Assembly (NCBI RefSeq): GCF_042726155.1
Contig: NZ_JBHXHV010000002.1
Span: forward strand, 434,001-498,000
Length of the DNA: 64,000 bases
Reading direction: 5' to 3'
DNA from: Leucobacter sp042726155
Lineage (GTDB): Bacteria; Actinomycetota; Actinomycetes; Actinomycetales; Microbacteriaceae
Both the position numbers and the translations under genes were made by a program. The notes beneath the pieces are model-generated. The model was not told the origin of the DNA, did not search any database, and worked only from the letters and a program-made list of their open reading frames with translations. This document shows positions 8,603 through 17,510 of the stretch, piece by piece. The first letter of the stretch is position 1; each line of letters opens with the position of its first letter.

Positions 8603-8674
8603 CCCTCGTGTTCGGCGTGAACCCTCGTGTTCGGCGGGCCGCGCGGCGCGCGCGGGGCCGCGCGGCGCGCGCGG
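8603..8674. repeat. Two short direct repeats in the MFS-FadR gap
   Basis: CCCTCGTGTTCGGCG occurs twice (8603-8617 and 8622-8636). It is followed by two abutting 19-bp units of extreme GC content (8637-8655 and 8656-8674). The block lies between the convergent MFS and FadR genes and may form structured RNA; no gene is seen in it. Confidence 0.7.
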
Positions 8675-8691
8675 TCGCCGCGCGGCGGGCG

Positions 8692-9450
8692 CTACTCCGC
8701 TAGGGCCTCTAGGGCGCGGCGGTCGAGGTCGGTTTCGACGAGCAGGCCGAAGCGGTCGGCGACCGCACGGCGCGCGATCCGGCTCGCGAGGGCGTCATCG
8801 CGCGCCTCGATCGCCGTGAACAAGCTGCGGTCGATCGCCGCCGACTCGAGCTTCAGCCGGTTGTCGTGGTGCTCGTTCTCGACGTCGCGCTGAATGATGG
8901 CGCGCAGCACCCCGGACACGGCCTCGCCGGTGAGGCGCAGTACCTCGTTTCCGCTGGCCTCCCAGATGGCCTCGTGAAACTCGATGTCGGTGGCGGCGAA
9001 GGTGTCAGAATTCGCCTCGGCGTCGCGCTCCATTTGCTCGATCGCCGTGCGCATCCGCTCGAGCTGCTCAGCGTTGTGCCGCACGGCCGCCAGCCGGCTC
9101 GTCGTCCCTTCAAGCACGACGCGGTATTCGACGAGCGCGGAGACATCGAGCGCGTCGGTACCGACAAGAGCGCGCAGCGAGCGCGACAGTGTTTTCGACG
9201 AGGGGGCGAGTACGACGGGGCCGCCGCGTGTTCCGGGGCGCGACTCGAGCAGACCCATGCTCTGCAGAATGCGCAGCGCTTCGCGCACGGTTGGGCGGCT
9301 CACGCCGAACTGCACCATGAGATCGCGTTCGCTGGCGAGTTGCGATCCGACCGGAATGTCACCCGAAACGATGGCGCGCTCGATCTGGTCGACGATGCGT
9401 TGATAGGTGTGCACCGGCACCGCGGGCTCGAAGCTGTGGGTCGTCGACAC
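8692..9450 (-). CDS. GntR/FadR-type transcriptional regulator
   Basis: This 252-residue regulator has an N-terminal winged helix (QLASERDLMVQFGVSRPTVR, then EALRILQSMGLL) and an all-helical C-terminal FCD ligand domain. FCD histidines and acids are visible in IEFHEAIWEASGN. Such proteins bind small carboxylates and typically repress at TGGTnnnACCA sites. The start is GTG 9450, preceded by AGGAAGAG at good spacing. It is divergent from the peptide-type ABC operon. A TGGCCTTACCA element lies in the shared promoter, and a similar element controls the ALDH/LeuB-like divergent pair at 19951. I infer that it is the local regulator of the whole 9.7-21.2 kb catabolic block. Confidence 0.85.
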   Translation of the reverse strand: MSTTHSFEPAVPVHTYQRIVDQIERAIVSGDIPVGSQLASERDLMVQFGVSRPTVREALRILQSMGLLESRPGTRGGPVVLAPSSKTLSRSLRALVGTDALDVSALVEYRVVLEGTTSRLAAVRHNAEQLERMRTAIEQMERDAEANSDTFAATDIEFHEAIWEASGNEVLRLTGEAVSGVLRAIIQRDVENEHHDNRLKLESAAIDRSLFTAIEARDDALASRIARRAVADRFGLLVETDLDRRALEALAE

Positions 9451-9535
9451 CTGAATCTCTTCCTGATTGCATACGGAGCGGCGTCCTCTGAAGCAACTCA
9501 GCGGGCGCGTGATCCGATGATAGCGCCCACTTAAG

Positions 9536-9554
9536 TGGCCTTACCATGTATCCT
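9536..9554 (+). promoter_or_regulatory. FadR-type operator overlapping the ABC operon promoter
   Basis: TGGCCTTACCA (9536-9546) is one base from the FadR/LldR-type consensus TGGTnnnACCA. TATCCT at 9549-9554, just downstream, is a plausible -10 for the plus-strand ABC operon. A protein bound here would block RNA polymerase. A related box occurs at 19951-19961. Confidence 0.55.
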
Positions 9555-9697
9555 GGTTCGAAATCTCCCGGGATTTCACCGAACACCTCCCGCCGGTTTC
9601 GCGAATACGCTGTGCATTGCGGAACGGCGACGGGCATCGTCGCCCGATACCACCCCCACCACGGCCACGCTCGCGCGGCCTCAGCCACAGGAAAGCA

Positions 9698-11218
9698 ATG
9701 ATGCGACGTAAGAATGCGATTCTCACCACGGCCGCAATCGCGACCGCGGCCCTCCTCGGCCTCGCGGGTTGCTCCGCAGGATCAAGCAGCAGCTCGGGCG
9801 GCGATGGGAAAACTCCCACGACGGCGACTATTGCCCTCACCGGCACGCCGACCAACCTCGACTTCACGACGACGGCCGGATCCGCGATCCCGCAGGCCCT
9901 GATGTCGAACGTCTACGAGGGACTCGTTGAGCTCGACCAGGCCGGCGAAATTCAGCCGCTGCTCGCGACCGACTGGAAGGTCAGCGACGACCGCAGGACC
10001 TACACGTTCACGCTGCAAGACGGCGTCACCTTCTCGAACGGTGACGAATTCACGGCCGACGACGTAAAGTTCAGCTTCGACCGCGTCAAGACCGACTGGG
10101 TGTCGAGCCTGAAGGCGAAGATGGACGTCGTCGATGACGTCAAGGTCATCTCCCCCACCGAGGTCGCCGTTACGCTGAGCTCGCCGTCAAACGCGTGGCT
10201 CTTCAGCCTCGCGACGCCCGTCGGCGCGATTTTCTCGGAAGACGCGGTCGACGACCTGGCAAACACTCCGGTCGGCACCGGTCCGTACGAGGTCTCCAAG
10301 TGGACCCCGAACGAGAGCCTCGTTTTCGACACCCGCGACGACTACTGGGGCGACGCTCCCGGCGTCGAGCAGGTCACGCTGAAGTACTTCGCCGATGCGA
10401 CCGCCACGACGAACGCGCTGCAGACGGGCGACGTCGATGCGATCGCCAACCTGCAGGCGCCAGAGCTGCTCTCGAGCTTCGAGTCCGACGACAAGTTCGT
10501 AGTGACCACCGGCACGTCGAGCGGCGAGGTCTCGCTCTCCCTGAACAACAAGGCGGCACCGTTTGATGACGTGCGCGTTCGCCAGGCAGTGCTGTACGCG
10601 CTCGACAAGCAGGCGATTCTCGACACCGCTTGGAACGGCTACGGCTCGCTCGTCGGCACGTTCGCAACGCCGACGGATCCGTACTACGAGGATCTGAACG
10701 ACGCCTACCCCTACGATCCCGAGAAGGCGAAGGAACTGCTCAAGGAAGCAGGCCAGGAGAACCTGAGCATCGAGTACACCGTGCCGACGCGACCCTACGC
10801 CCAGGCGGTCTCCGAGATCGTGGTCTCGCAGCTCAAGGATGTCGGCATCAACGCAACCATCAAGTCCTCTGAGTTCCCCGCTGTCTGGCTCGACGAGGTC
10901 TTCACGAAGCACGACTACCAGATGACCACGGTGCTCGCAGTCGAGGCCCGCGACATGCTCACGGTGTTCAATGACCCGAACTACTACATCGGTTACGACA
11001 ACTCGAAGATTGCCCCTATTGCCGCAAAGGCTGATGCAGCCGACGAGGCAGGGTACGTCGAGGGGATGAAGCAGGTCTCTGAACAGATCGTCGATGACGC
11101 GGCCTCGGGTGTGCTGTTCCTCTTCCCGAATATCACTGTCTCGAAGGCCGGCCTGCAGGGCATGCCCGAGAACGCGATCATTGAGGCACTTGACCTCACG
11201 AACCTGAGCTGGAAGTAA
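9698..11218 (+). CDS. Peptide-type ABC transporter substrate-binding lipoprotein
   Basis: This 506-residue protein has a lipoprotein signal with lipobox LGLAGC, then a Ser/Gly linker and a family 5 solute-binding domain. The family signature is visible in PTNLDFTTTAGSAIPQALMS and the YEGLVELDQAGEIQPLLATD region. It captures an oligopeptide or similar small molecule outside the membrane for the permeases encoded downstream. Two adjacent ATG codons (9698 and 9701) follow an AGGAAAG site; the first is used here. It opens the operon of solute-binding protein, two permeases, a fused ATPase and an amidase. The ligand is not obvious. The amidase and dehydrogenases suggest an amide- or peptide-like compound degraded after uptake. 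Confidence 0.88.
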   Translation: MMRRKNAILTTAAIATAALLGLAGCSAGSSSSSGGDGKTPTTATIALTGTPTNLDFTTTAGSAIPQALMSNVYEGLVELDQAGEIQPLLATDWKVSDDRRTYTFTLQDGVTFSNGDEFTADDVKFSFDRVKTDWVSSLKAKMDVVDDVKVISPTEVAVTLSSPSNAWLFSLATPVGAIFSEDAVDDLANTPVGTGPYEVSKWTPNESLVFDTRDDYWGDAPGVEQVTLKYFADATATTNALQTGDVDAIANLQAPELLSSFESDDKFVVTTGTSSGEVSLSLNNKAAPFDDVRVRQAVLYALDKQAILDTAWNGYGSLVGTFATPTDPYYEDLNDAYPYDPEKAKELLKEAGQENLSIEYTVPTRPYAQAVSEIVVSQLKDVGINATIKSSEFPAVWLDEVFTKHDYQMTTVLAVEARDMLTVFNDPNYYIGYDNSKIAPIAAKADAADEAGYVEGMKQVSEQIVDDAASGVLFLFPNITVSKAGLQGMPENAIIEALDLTNLSWK

Positions 11219-11235
11219 TTCGTCCCGCTGACCCC

Positions 11236-11299
11236 CTCGCGGGTGAGTAATTTCTGACGCTCTGCAGCGCAGAAGCGTCAGAAATTACTCACCCGCGAG
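11236..11299. repeat. Long palindrome (type D) inside the ABC operon
   Basis: Perfect 26-bp arms (11236-11261 and 11274-11299) form a hairpin that continues with CTGC/GCAG around one bulged base. It separates the binding-protein gene from the first permease gene. It may lower downstream transcription or protect the 3' end of the binding-protein mRNA, which would give excess binding protein. A half copy of this arm occurs at 57268-57294. Confidence 0.85.
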
Positions 11300-11324
11300 A
11301 CCCACCACAACCCGAGGAACCCGC

Positions 11325-12272
11325 ATGGCCATTCGGATCCTGATCAATCTCGCGAGATTCGCGGTGACGTATATCGTCGCCACGGTCGTCGTGTTCCTCT
11401 TCATGCGCCTGATCCCGGGCGACCCAGCCCAGATCGCGCTCGGCGTCAACGCCACCCCCGAGCTCCTTGAGCAGACGCGCGAGCAGTTCGGCACCGACCG
11501 ACCGCTGATCGTGCAGTACTTCGAGTGGTTCGGCGGCCTCCTCACGGGCGATTTCGGCACGTCGTACGTGACGCGCACCGACATCAGTCCGATGGTGCTC
11601 GACCGGGTGCAGGTCAGCCTCATCCTCGTGCTCACCGCGATGGTCGTCGCCCTGCTCGTCGCTATCCCGCTCGGCACGTGGGCCGCCGTCAAGCACCGCA
11701 ACTTCTCGGGCGTCGCGATCGGCCTCGGCTCGCAGATCGGTGTCGCGATCCCCGGCTTCCTCGCCGGCATCCTGCTCGTGATGGTCTTCGCCGTCGGGCT
11801 CGGCTGGCTGCCCGCGAACGGGTGGACGGCCCCAGCCGACGATTTCGGCGACTTCATTCGCCGGCTCATCTTGCCCGTCGTCGCCCTGGCTTCGGTGCAG
11901 GGCGCCATTCTCACGCGCTACGTCCGCTCCGCCGTGCTCGAGGTGATGAGCGAGGACTACCTCCGCACGGCTCGCGCCAAGGGTCTCAGCAAGAACGGCG
12001 CACTGCTCAAGCACGGGCTCCGCAACGCCGCGATCCCGGTCATCACCGTGACGGGCGTGCAGATCGCAGCGCTCATCATCGGCGCGGTCGTGATCGAGCG
12101 GGTGTTCGTGATCCCGGGCCTCGGTTCAATGCTGCTCGACGCCGTCGGCAACCGCGACATGCTCACGGTGCAGTCGGTCGTGATGGTGCTCGTCGCGATC
12201 ACCCTGATTCTCAACCTCGTCGTCGATGTGCTCTACACGCTCATCGATCCGCGTCTGCGAAGGAGCGCCTAG
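11325..12272 (+). CDS. Peptide-type ABC transporter permease (DppB-like)
   Basis: This 315-residue protein begins with a membrane helix and the typical RLIPGDPAQIALG loop of DppB/OppB proteins. It has six hydrophobic segments. The cytoplasmic coupling loop before the last helices reads DYLRTARAKGLSK, the EAA motif that docks on the ATPase. It pairs with the DppC-like permease two bases downstream to form the membrane channel. The ATG at 11325 lies directly after the palindrome at 11236-11299, with only a weak ribosome site. Confidence 0.9.
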   Translation: MAIRILINLARFAVTYIVATVVVFLFMRLIPGDPAQIALGVNATPELLEQTREQFGTDRPLIVQYFEWFGGLLTGDFGTSYVTRTDISPMVLDRVQVSLILVLTAMVVALLVAIPLGTWAAVKHRNFSGVAIGLGSQIGVAIPGFLAGILLVMVFAVGLGWLPANGWTAPADDFGDFIRRLILPVVALASVQGAILTRYVRSAVLEVMSEDYLRTARAKGLSKNGALLKHGLRNAAIPVITVTGVQIAALIIGAVVIERVFVIPGLGSMLLDAVGNRDMLTVQSVVMVLVAITLILNLVVDVLYTLIDPRLRRSA

Positions 12273-12274
12273 CC

Positions 12275-13198
12275 ATGAGCACGCAACAGGTTCCCACCCC
12301 GCCATCACAGGCGCCGCGCACGAGCGCCATCAGCGCGCCGGGCAACGCCAGTACGAGCGTCACGGCGAAAGCGCGCCGCGGCAAGCTGTCGGCGACGCTG
12401 CTGATCGGCCTCATTCTCATCGGGCTTGTCGCGGTCGCCGCGATCGTCTCTTTCTTCTGGACGCCCTACGACCCGACCCAGGCGATGCCGGCCGACCGCC
12501 TGCAGGGGTCGAGCCTCGCGCACCTCATGGGCACGGACAAGTACGGCCGCGACGTGTTCTCGGCGATGCTTTACGGCGCGCGCATCACGCTGTTCGTCGG
12601 CGTGATCTCGGTCGGAATCGCGATCTTGATCGGCACGCCGCTCGGCATCATCGCCGGCATCCGCGGCGGCTGGATCGAAGAGGTCATCATGCGCACCTCA
12701 GACATCGCGCTCGCGTTCCCCGCACTGCTGCTCGCGATCATGTTCAGCGCCGTCTTCGGCGCCTCGACGCTCACGGCGATGGTCGCGATCGGCATCGCGA
12801 CCATCCCGGGCTTCGCGCGCGTCGCCCGCTCGGGCACCCTGCAGGTCATGACGACCGAGTACGTGCTCGCGGCGAGAGCGGCCAGTCAATCGCGGTTCCG
12901 GATCGCCATGCGTCACGTGCTCCCGAACATTATTGGCATGGTCGTCGTGCAGTCCTCCGTCTCGTTTGCCCTCGCGGTGCTCGCTGAGGCCGGCCTCAGC
13001 TTCCTGGGTCTCGGCACGCCGCCGCCCACGCCGTCGTGGGGCCGCATGCTGCAGGAGTCGCAGCAGTTCCTCGGCACCGAACCCATGCTCGCGGTCTGGC
13101 CCGGCATCGCCATCGCCATCGCCGTGATGGGCTTCAATCTGCTCGGTGACGGCCTCCGCGATCGCTTCGATCCGAAACTGAATGGGAGCCGCGGCTAA
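12275..13198 (+). CDS. Peptide-type ABC transporter permease (DppC-like)
   Basis: This 307-residue permease has a Ser/Thr/Pro-rich cytoplasmic N-terminus of about 40 residues, then six membrane helices. The GTDKYGRDVFSAMLYGARI loop is diagnostic of DppC/OppC proteins. The EAA loop reads EYVLAARAASQSRFRI. The ATG at 12275 follows AAGGAGCGCC. The stop overlaps the next start by one base (TAATG), indicating translational coupling with the ATPase gene. Confidence 0.9.
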   Translation: MSTQQVPTPPSQAPRTSAISAPGNASTSVTAKARRGKLSATLLIGLILIGLVAVAAIVSFFWTPYDPTQAMPADRLQGSSLAHLMGTDKYGRDVFSAMLYGARITLFVGVISVGIAILIGTPLGIIAGIRGGWIEEVIMRTSDIALAFPALLLAIMFSAVFGASTLTAMVAIGIATIPGFARVARSGTLQVMTTEYVLAARAASQSRFRIAMRHVLPNIIGMVVVQSSVSFALAVLAEAGLSFLGLGTPPPTPSWGRMLQESQQFLGTEPMLAVWPGIAIAIAVMGFNLLGDGLRDRFDPKLNGSRG

Positions 13199-14973
13199 TG
13201 CGCACTGACCCCTCCACCTCGCCCGCAGCCCGCGGCGACCTGCTGCTGCGCGTCGACGATCTCAACGTGCGCACGCCCTACCGCACGCTCGTATCGGATT
13301 TCTCGCTGCACATGGCGCACGGTGAGCGCATCGGATTGATCGGGGAATCCGGATCGGGCAAGTCGATGACCACCACCGCGCTGCTCGGCCTGCTTCCGAA
13401 CGGCGTCTCGGCCGACGGTTCGGTCGAACTCGACGGCTACGCCGGAAACCTGCTGACCGCGCCAGAAAACGACCTCATGAAGCTGCGCGGCAATGACGTC
13501 GCGATGGTCTTCCAGGAGCCGCTGACCGCGCTGAATCCGCTGATGCGCGCGGGCGCGCAGGTCGCGGAGATCATGTTGCAGCACAAGCTCGCGCCGAACA
13601 AGGCAGAGGCGAATCGCCGCGCCATTGAGATGCTCGACGCCGTGAAGCTGCCCGACCCGGCTCAGGCGGCGCGAGCGTACCCGCACCAGCTCTCTGGCGG
13701 TCAGCGCCAGCGCGTGATGCTCGCGATGGCGCTCGCAAACGACCCCGCACTGCTGCTCTGCGACGAGCCGACAACCGCGCTTGACGTCACCGTGCAGCGC
13801 CAGGTACTCGACCTGATTCTCGAGCTCGTGCGCGCACGCGGCACCGGGCTGCTCTTCATCACCCACGACCTCGCCGTCGTTGCGAACATGTGCACGCGAG
13901 TGCTCGTGATGAACAATGGCGTGATCGTTGAGGAGGGCACAACAGAAGACGTCTTCACCCGCCCGACGCACCCGTACACGCGCGGCCTACTCGCCGCGTC
14001 CGATCTCGATGCGGTCGACGCGAACGGCCGGCTGTTCACGGTCGCGACGGCGCAGGAGTACGTGCCACCGGCGGTCGGCGAGGCCGAGGTGGTCGCTGCC
14101 CCCGCCGCCCACGCTGCTCCCGCCCACCCCGCCGCACCGGCCTCCCCCGCCTCCCCCGCAGCCGAACCCGTGATGCGCGTCGCCGACCTCGTGCGCACGT
14201 ACACCCGCGGCCGCACAAGCCTGTTCGCCCCGCCTCCCGAGGTGCACGCGCTGAAGGGGATCTCGTTTGAGGTTCCCGAGGGCGGTCGCCTCGGAGTCGT
14301 AGGCGAGTCGGGATCCGGAAAATCGACCCTGCTGCGTATTCTCGCGGGACTCGACCAGCCAACCTCTGGCAGTGCGATCGTTGCGGGCAATGAGGTGAAC
14401 GGCGCGAAGGAGGCCCAGCTGCGGGCGCTCCGCCAGAATTTACAGATCGTGTTCCAGGATCCGATGGGGTCGCTCGACCCCCGCATGACCGTCGAACAGA
14501 TCATCTCGGAGCCGCTGCTCGTGCCCGGACGCGGCGAATCCGCCGCAGATCGACGACGCATGGTCGCTGAGATGCTCGAGGCTGTCGGGCTGCCCGCGTC
14601 CTCAGCCGAGCGCTTCCCTCACCAGTTCTCCGGCGGCCAGCGCCAGCGCATCTCGATCGCTCGCGCCCTGATCTGCCGGCCCCGCGTAGTTGTCGCCGAC
14701 GAACCCGTGAGTGCGCTCGACGTGTCCGTGCGCGCGCAGGTGCTCAACCTGCTCGCCGACCTCGTCGACGAATACGGGCTGACGCTGGTCTTCGTCTCGC
14801 ACGATTTGAACGTGGTGCGCCACCTCTGCGACTCGGTGATCGTGATGCAGTCGGGCGAAATCGTGGAGGCGGGCGACACGGAGACCGTGTACCGCGACCC
14901 GCAGCACCCGTACACGCGACGCCTCATTGAGTCGTCGCTCACCCTGCGTCAGGAGCTGACCCAGAGTGCCTGA
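13198..14973 (+). CDS. Fused dipeptide-type ABC transporter ATPase (DppD-DppF)
   Basis: This 591-residue protein carries two complete ABC ATPase domains. The first has Walker A GESGSGKSMT, signature LSGGQRQRV and Walker B LLLCDEPTTALD. The second has GESGSGKSTLLR, FSGGQRQRIS and VVVADEPVSALD. An Ala/Pro/His-rich linker joins them around residues 300-325. Each half ends in the oligopeptide-binding C-terminal extension, with HPYTRGLL in the first half and HPYTRRLI in the second. Both sites look active. It powers import through the two upstream permeases. Fusion of the two ATPases into one chain is common in actinobacteria. Confidence 0.92.
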   Translation: MRTDPSTSPAARGDLLLRVDDLNVRTPYRTLVSDFSLHMAHGERIGLIGESGSGKSMTTTALLGLLPNGVSADGSVELDGYAGNLLTAPENDLMKLRGNDVAMVFQEPLTALNPLMRAGAQVAEIMLQHKLAPNKAEANRRAIEMLDAVKLPDPAQAARAYPHQLSGGQRQRVMLAMALANDPALLLCDEPTTALDVTVQRQVLDLILELVRARGTGLLFITHDLAVVANMCTRVLVMNNGVIVEEGTTEDVFTRPTHPYTRGLLAASDLDAVDANGRLFTVATAQEYVPPAVGEAEVVAAPAAHAAPAHPAAPASPASPAAEPVMRVADLVRTYTRGRTSLFAPPPEVHALKGISFEVPEGGRLGVVGESGSGKSTLLRILAGLDQPTSGSAIVAGNEVNGAKEAQLRALRQNLQIVFQDPMGSLDPRMTVEQIISEPLLVPGRGESAADRRRMVAEMLEAVGLPASSAERFPHQFSGGQRQRISIARALICRPRVVVADEPVSALDVSVRAQVLNLLADLVDEYGLTLVFVSHDLNVVRHLCDSVIVMQSGEIVEAGDTETVYRDPQHPYTRRLIESSLTLRQELTQSA

Positions 14974-14986
14974 CGACTGGTCTCCG

Positions 14987-15062
14987 CTTCGGTGAGAGAT
15001 TCGGCTTCGGTGAGACGTTGAGCACCTAAACGGTGTCACCGAAGCCGAATCTCTCACTGAAG
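14987..15062. terminator. Long hairpin between ATPase and amidase genes
   Basis: Arms of 27 nt (14987-15013 and 15036-15062) match at 26 positions, the exception being a possible G-U pair, around a 22-nt loop. It lies in the gap before the amidase gene on the same strand. It probably attenuates transcription or marks an mRNA end. No second copy of these arms was noticed in the window. Confidence 0.75.
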
Positions 15063-15105
15063 CAGACTGACATCGTCACTGCCCACCTCTTCGAAAGGCA
15101 ACAGG

Positions 15106-16509
15106 ATGACCTCCTCTACACGCCCTGCGTCCCTCGACGCAGCAGCGCTCACAGCCGGCTTCGCCGACGGCTCGCTCACCCCGAGCGAGGTCGCCGAAGA
15201 CGTCATCGCGCGCGTCGAAGCGCGCGAACCAGAGCTCAACGCCCTGTACCTGTTCGACGCCGCACAGGTACGCGCTGACGCGACCGCATCGACCGAGCGC
15301 TGGCGCGTCGGCGCTCAGCTCAGCGCGTTCGACGGCGTGCCCACGACGGTGAAGGAGAACATCGCGCGGGCGGGCCAGCCAAAACCCGCGGGCACAGCGA
15401 TCCCGAACCCTCCGATCGCACCTCGAAACGCCCCGACCACCGAGCGTCTGCTTGAAGCGGGTGCGGTGATCGTCGGATCGACCACGATGCCCGATTGGGG
15501 CATGCTCTCATCTGGCGTGTCGAGCCTGCACGGCATCACGCGCGGCGCGCTCAACCCCGCGCACACCTCCGGCGGATCGAGCGCGGGCGCTGGCACCGCG
15601 GCGGCGGCCGGGTACGGACCGTTCCACATCGGCACCGACATCGGCGGCTCGATACGGCTTCCGGGCTCCTGGCAGGGGCTCACCGCGCTGAAGCCGAGCG
15701 AGGGGCTCATTCCGCTCGACGTGCCCTACACCGGACGCGCGGCGGGACCGTTGACGCGCACGACAGCCGACGCGATCCGGCTGATGTCGATCGTCGCGCA
15801 ACCCGATCCGCGCGACTATCTCACCCGCAGCTACCGCCCGATGGAATGGTCGACAGACCCGCTCGCGCCCGCGGGCATGCGCGTGGCGCTGCAGCTGGAG
15901 GCTGGATCGGGACTCGCCGTCGAACCCGAGACGCTCGCCATCGTTGAACGCGCCGCGGCGCTCTTCGCGGAGGCCGGCGCCGAAATCGTGCCGCTCGACC
16001 CGTTCATACCCGCGGCGGTGCTCGAGGGGCTCGTGAATTTCTGGCGCAGCCGATCCTTCGCAGATTTCGAGGCGCTGACCCCGGCAGAGCAGGCGCTCGT
16101 GCTGCCGTTCATTGCGGAGTGGTGCGGCGCCGGAGCCGACTTCTCGGCCGCGCAGACCGTGCGCAACCGAAACATGAGCGATGAGATGGCCCGACTCACC
16201 CGCGCGGCAACCGAACCGTTCGACCTCGTGCTCTCGCCGGTGACCCCCGTCGCGGCGTTCGCCGCCGAAGATCCGATGCCGATCACCGATCCGCTCGCGA
16301 CGATGGGGCACATCTCGTTCACGGTGCCCTACAACATGTCGGGACAGCCCGCGGTGTCCATCGGAGCCGGCGTACAGGCCGACGGGCGCACCGTCGGCCT
16401 GCAGATCGCGTCGCGGATCGGCACAGACGACCGCCTGCTGCGCGTCGCCCACTGGTTCGAGCAGGCGCGCGGCTCTGAAGCCGAGGTGGACTGGTCACGA
16501 GTGGCGTGA
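15106..16509 (+). CDS. Amidase signature family hydrolase
   Basis: This 467-residue enzyme has the Ser-cisSer-Lys triad of the amidase signature family: Lys83 in PTTVKENIA, cis-Ser158 in TSGGSSAGAG and nucleophile Ser182 in GTDIGGSIRLPG. It hydrolyses a carboxamide in the cytoplasm to an acid plus ammonia or amine. It lies downstream of the peptide-type ABC importer on the same strand, so its substrate is probably what that importer brings in. The ATG at 15106 follows a GAAAGG site. It is not a GatA subunit in this setting, because no gatB or gatC is adjacent. Confidence 0.87.
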   Translation: MTSSTRPASLDAAALTAGFADGSLTPSEVAEDVIARVEAREPELNALYLFDAAQVRADATASTERWRVGAQLSAFDGVPTTVKENIARAGQPKPAGTAIPNPPIAPRNAPTTERLLEAGAVIVGSTTMPDWGMLSSGVSSLHGITRGALNPAHTSGGSSAGAGTAAAAGYGPFHIGTDIGGSIRLPGSWQGLTALKPSEGLIPLDVPYTGRAAGPLTRTTADAIRLMSIVAQPDPRDYLTRSYRPMEWSTDPLAPAGMRVALQLEAGSGLAVEPETLAIVERAAALFAEAGAEIVPLDPFIPAAVLEGLVNFWRSRSFADFEALTPAEQALVLPFIAEWCGAGADFSAAQTVRNRNMSDEMARLTRAATEPFDLVLSPVTPVAAFAAEDPMPITDPLATMGHISFTVPYNMSGQPAVSIGAGVQADGRTVGLQIASRIGTDDRLLRVAHWFEQARGSEAEVDWSRVA

Positions 16510-16570
16510 GCCCGTGTGGCGTGAGCCCGATGTTCATCCGGCGGCTCTAGAACAGTCGCGAGCAGCGAGC

Positions 16571-16576
16571 TAGGCT
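16571..16576 (+). promoter_or_regulatory. -10 box for the 16609 gene
   Basis: TAGGCT lies 32 bases upstream of the ATG and fits the TAnnnT boxes seen elsewhere in the window. No clear -35 was found. Confidence 0.4.
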
Positions 16577-16608
16577 GACGCTCACAACGGAGTGAAGCGG
16601 AGAACCAC

Positions 16609-17067
16609 ATGGGACTGTTCAACCGAGCGAAGAGTGCATTCAACGGAGACGGGGGCGACCTCGCGGCCCAAGCGCAGGCTGCCCAGCAGCTCGCCGCGCA
16701 GCACCTGCGGGACGCCGGATACACCGACGGTTCACCCGTCACCATGGCGAACGCCGGGCAGGTCGGTGAACAGATGTACGCCGATCGCGACGTACTCACC
16801 GCGTACGGGCAAGAACTTAACCGCATCATCGCGGTCGGCCATCCCGGCACCAGCGTCATCACAGCGGCAGCTGACACCGGCGAACGGACCGCGGGAAACC
16901 CGTGGTTTCAGCTCGAAGTCCAGGTGACGCTCCCCGGCCAGGCGCCGTACGTCGTGAGCAAGCGCGAGATGGTGGCGCCGCAGTTCATGGATCGCTACGG
17001 CGTCGGTGCGGCCCACGACGTGGCGGTCGACCCGGCCGACCCACAGAAGATCGCATTCACTAACTGA
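16609..17067 (+). CDS. Small protein of unknown function, tandem partner 1
   Basis: This 152-residue soluble protein is not recognised. It has an amphipathic Ala/Gln-rich N-terminal part (residues 1-60) and a C-terminal beta-rich part ending in VDPADPQKIAFTN. That part resembles domains in which a ligand property (FQLEVQVTLPG) is followed by a conserved xDPxxP close. No signal peptide or membrane segment is seen. The neighbour at 17075 has the same size, the same MG(L/V)F start and an equivalent ending (VSPTNPQTLMLG), so the two are probably diverged duplicates. Ribosome site GCGGAGAA precedes ATG 16609. Confidence 0.6.
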   Translation: MGLFNRAKSAFNGDGGDLAAQAQAAQQLAAQHLRDAGYTDGSPVTMANAGQVGEQMYADRDVLTAYGQELNRIIAVGHPGTSVITAAADTGERTAGNPWFQLEVQVTLPGQAPYVVSKREMVAPQFMDRYGVGAAHDVAVDPADPQKIAFTN

Positions 17068-17074
17068 GCGAGCC

Positions 17075-17497
17075 ATGGGCGTCTTTCGCGATATCGGCCG
17101 CCTCATGCGGGCGGGTGTCGAGCAGTCCGCGCGCACCGACTACGTCGAGAATCTCAAGCAGTCGGCTGATCTGGCCGAGCAGATGTCAGGCGTCGACCCG
17201 AATCGACCGCTCGGCACCCACGGCGCGGCGTCGGCGAACCCCTTCGTGAACATGGCCGCGTTCGCGAGCATGACGTCGGCGTCGGGGACGGTTGTGTCGC
17301 TCTCCCCCACTGGCCGGGATCTCGACGGGACCCCGATCTACGCAGTCGAGCTGAGTGTCGGCATCGACGGGCAGGATCCGTACCGCGCGACATACGAAAC
17401 CGTCATCGCGGCTGGAGCGCTGCACAACTGGCAGCCGGGGCGCGTCCTCCCCTTCCGGGTCTCCCCGACAAACCCGCAGACCCTGATGCTCGGCTGA
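17075..17497 (+). CDS. Small protein of unknown function, tandem partner 2
   Basis: This 140-residue soluble protein starts MGVFRDIGRLMRAG. It has a Ser/Ala-rich middle part and a beta-rich C-terminus with YAVELSVGIDGQDPYRATYE, ending VSPTNPQTLMLG. It lies seven bases after the previous gene and is surely cotranscribed. The shared ending and start suggest duplication followed by divergence. No enzyme motif, signal peptide or membrane helix is visible, and the role is unknown. It converges on the SDR gene, which begins 13 bases past its stop. Confidence 0.6.
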   Translation: MGVFRDIGRLMRAGVEQSARTDYVENLKQSADLAEQMSGVDPNRPLGTHGAASANPFVNMAAFASMTSASGTVVSLSPTGRDLDGTPIYAVELSVGIDGQDPYRATYETVIAAGALHNWQPGRVLPFRVSPTNPQTLMLG

Positions 17498-17510
17498 CTC
17501 TCGCCCAGCT

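Noticed and set aside
14987..15062. Another dispersed palindrome family
   Set aside because: Strong hairpin, but no second copy with the same arms or loop was noticed in the window, so it is listed as a terminator-like structure.
16510..16608. Possible tRNA or small RNA between amidase and the small genes
   Set aside because: No cloverleaf pairing or CCA end can be made. Only a -10 box is supported.
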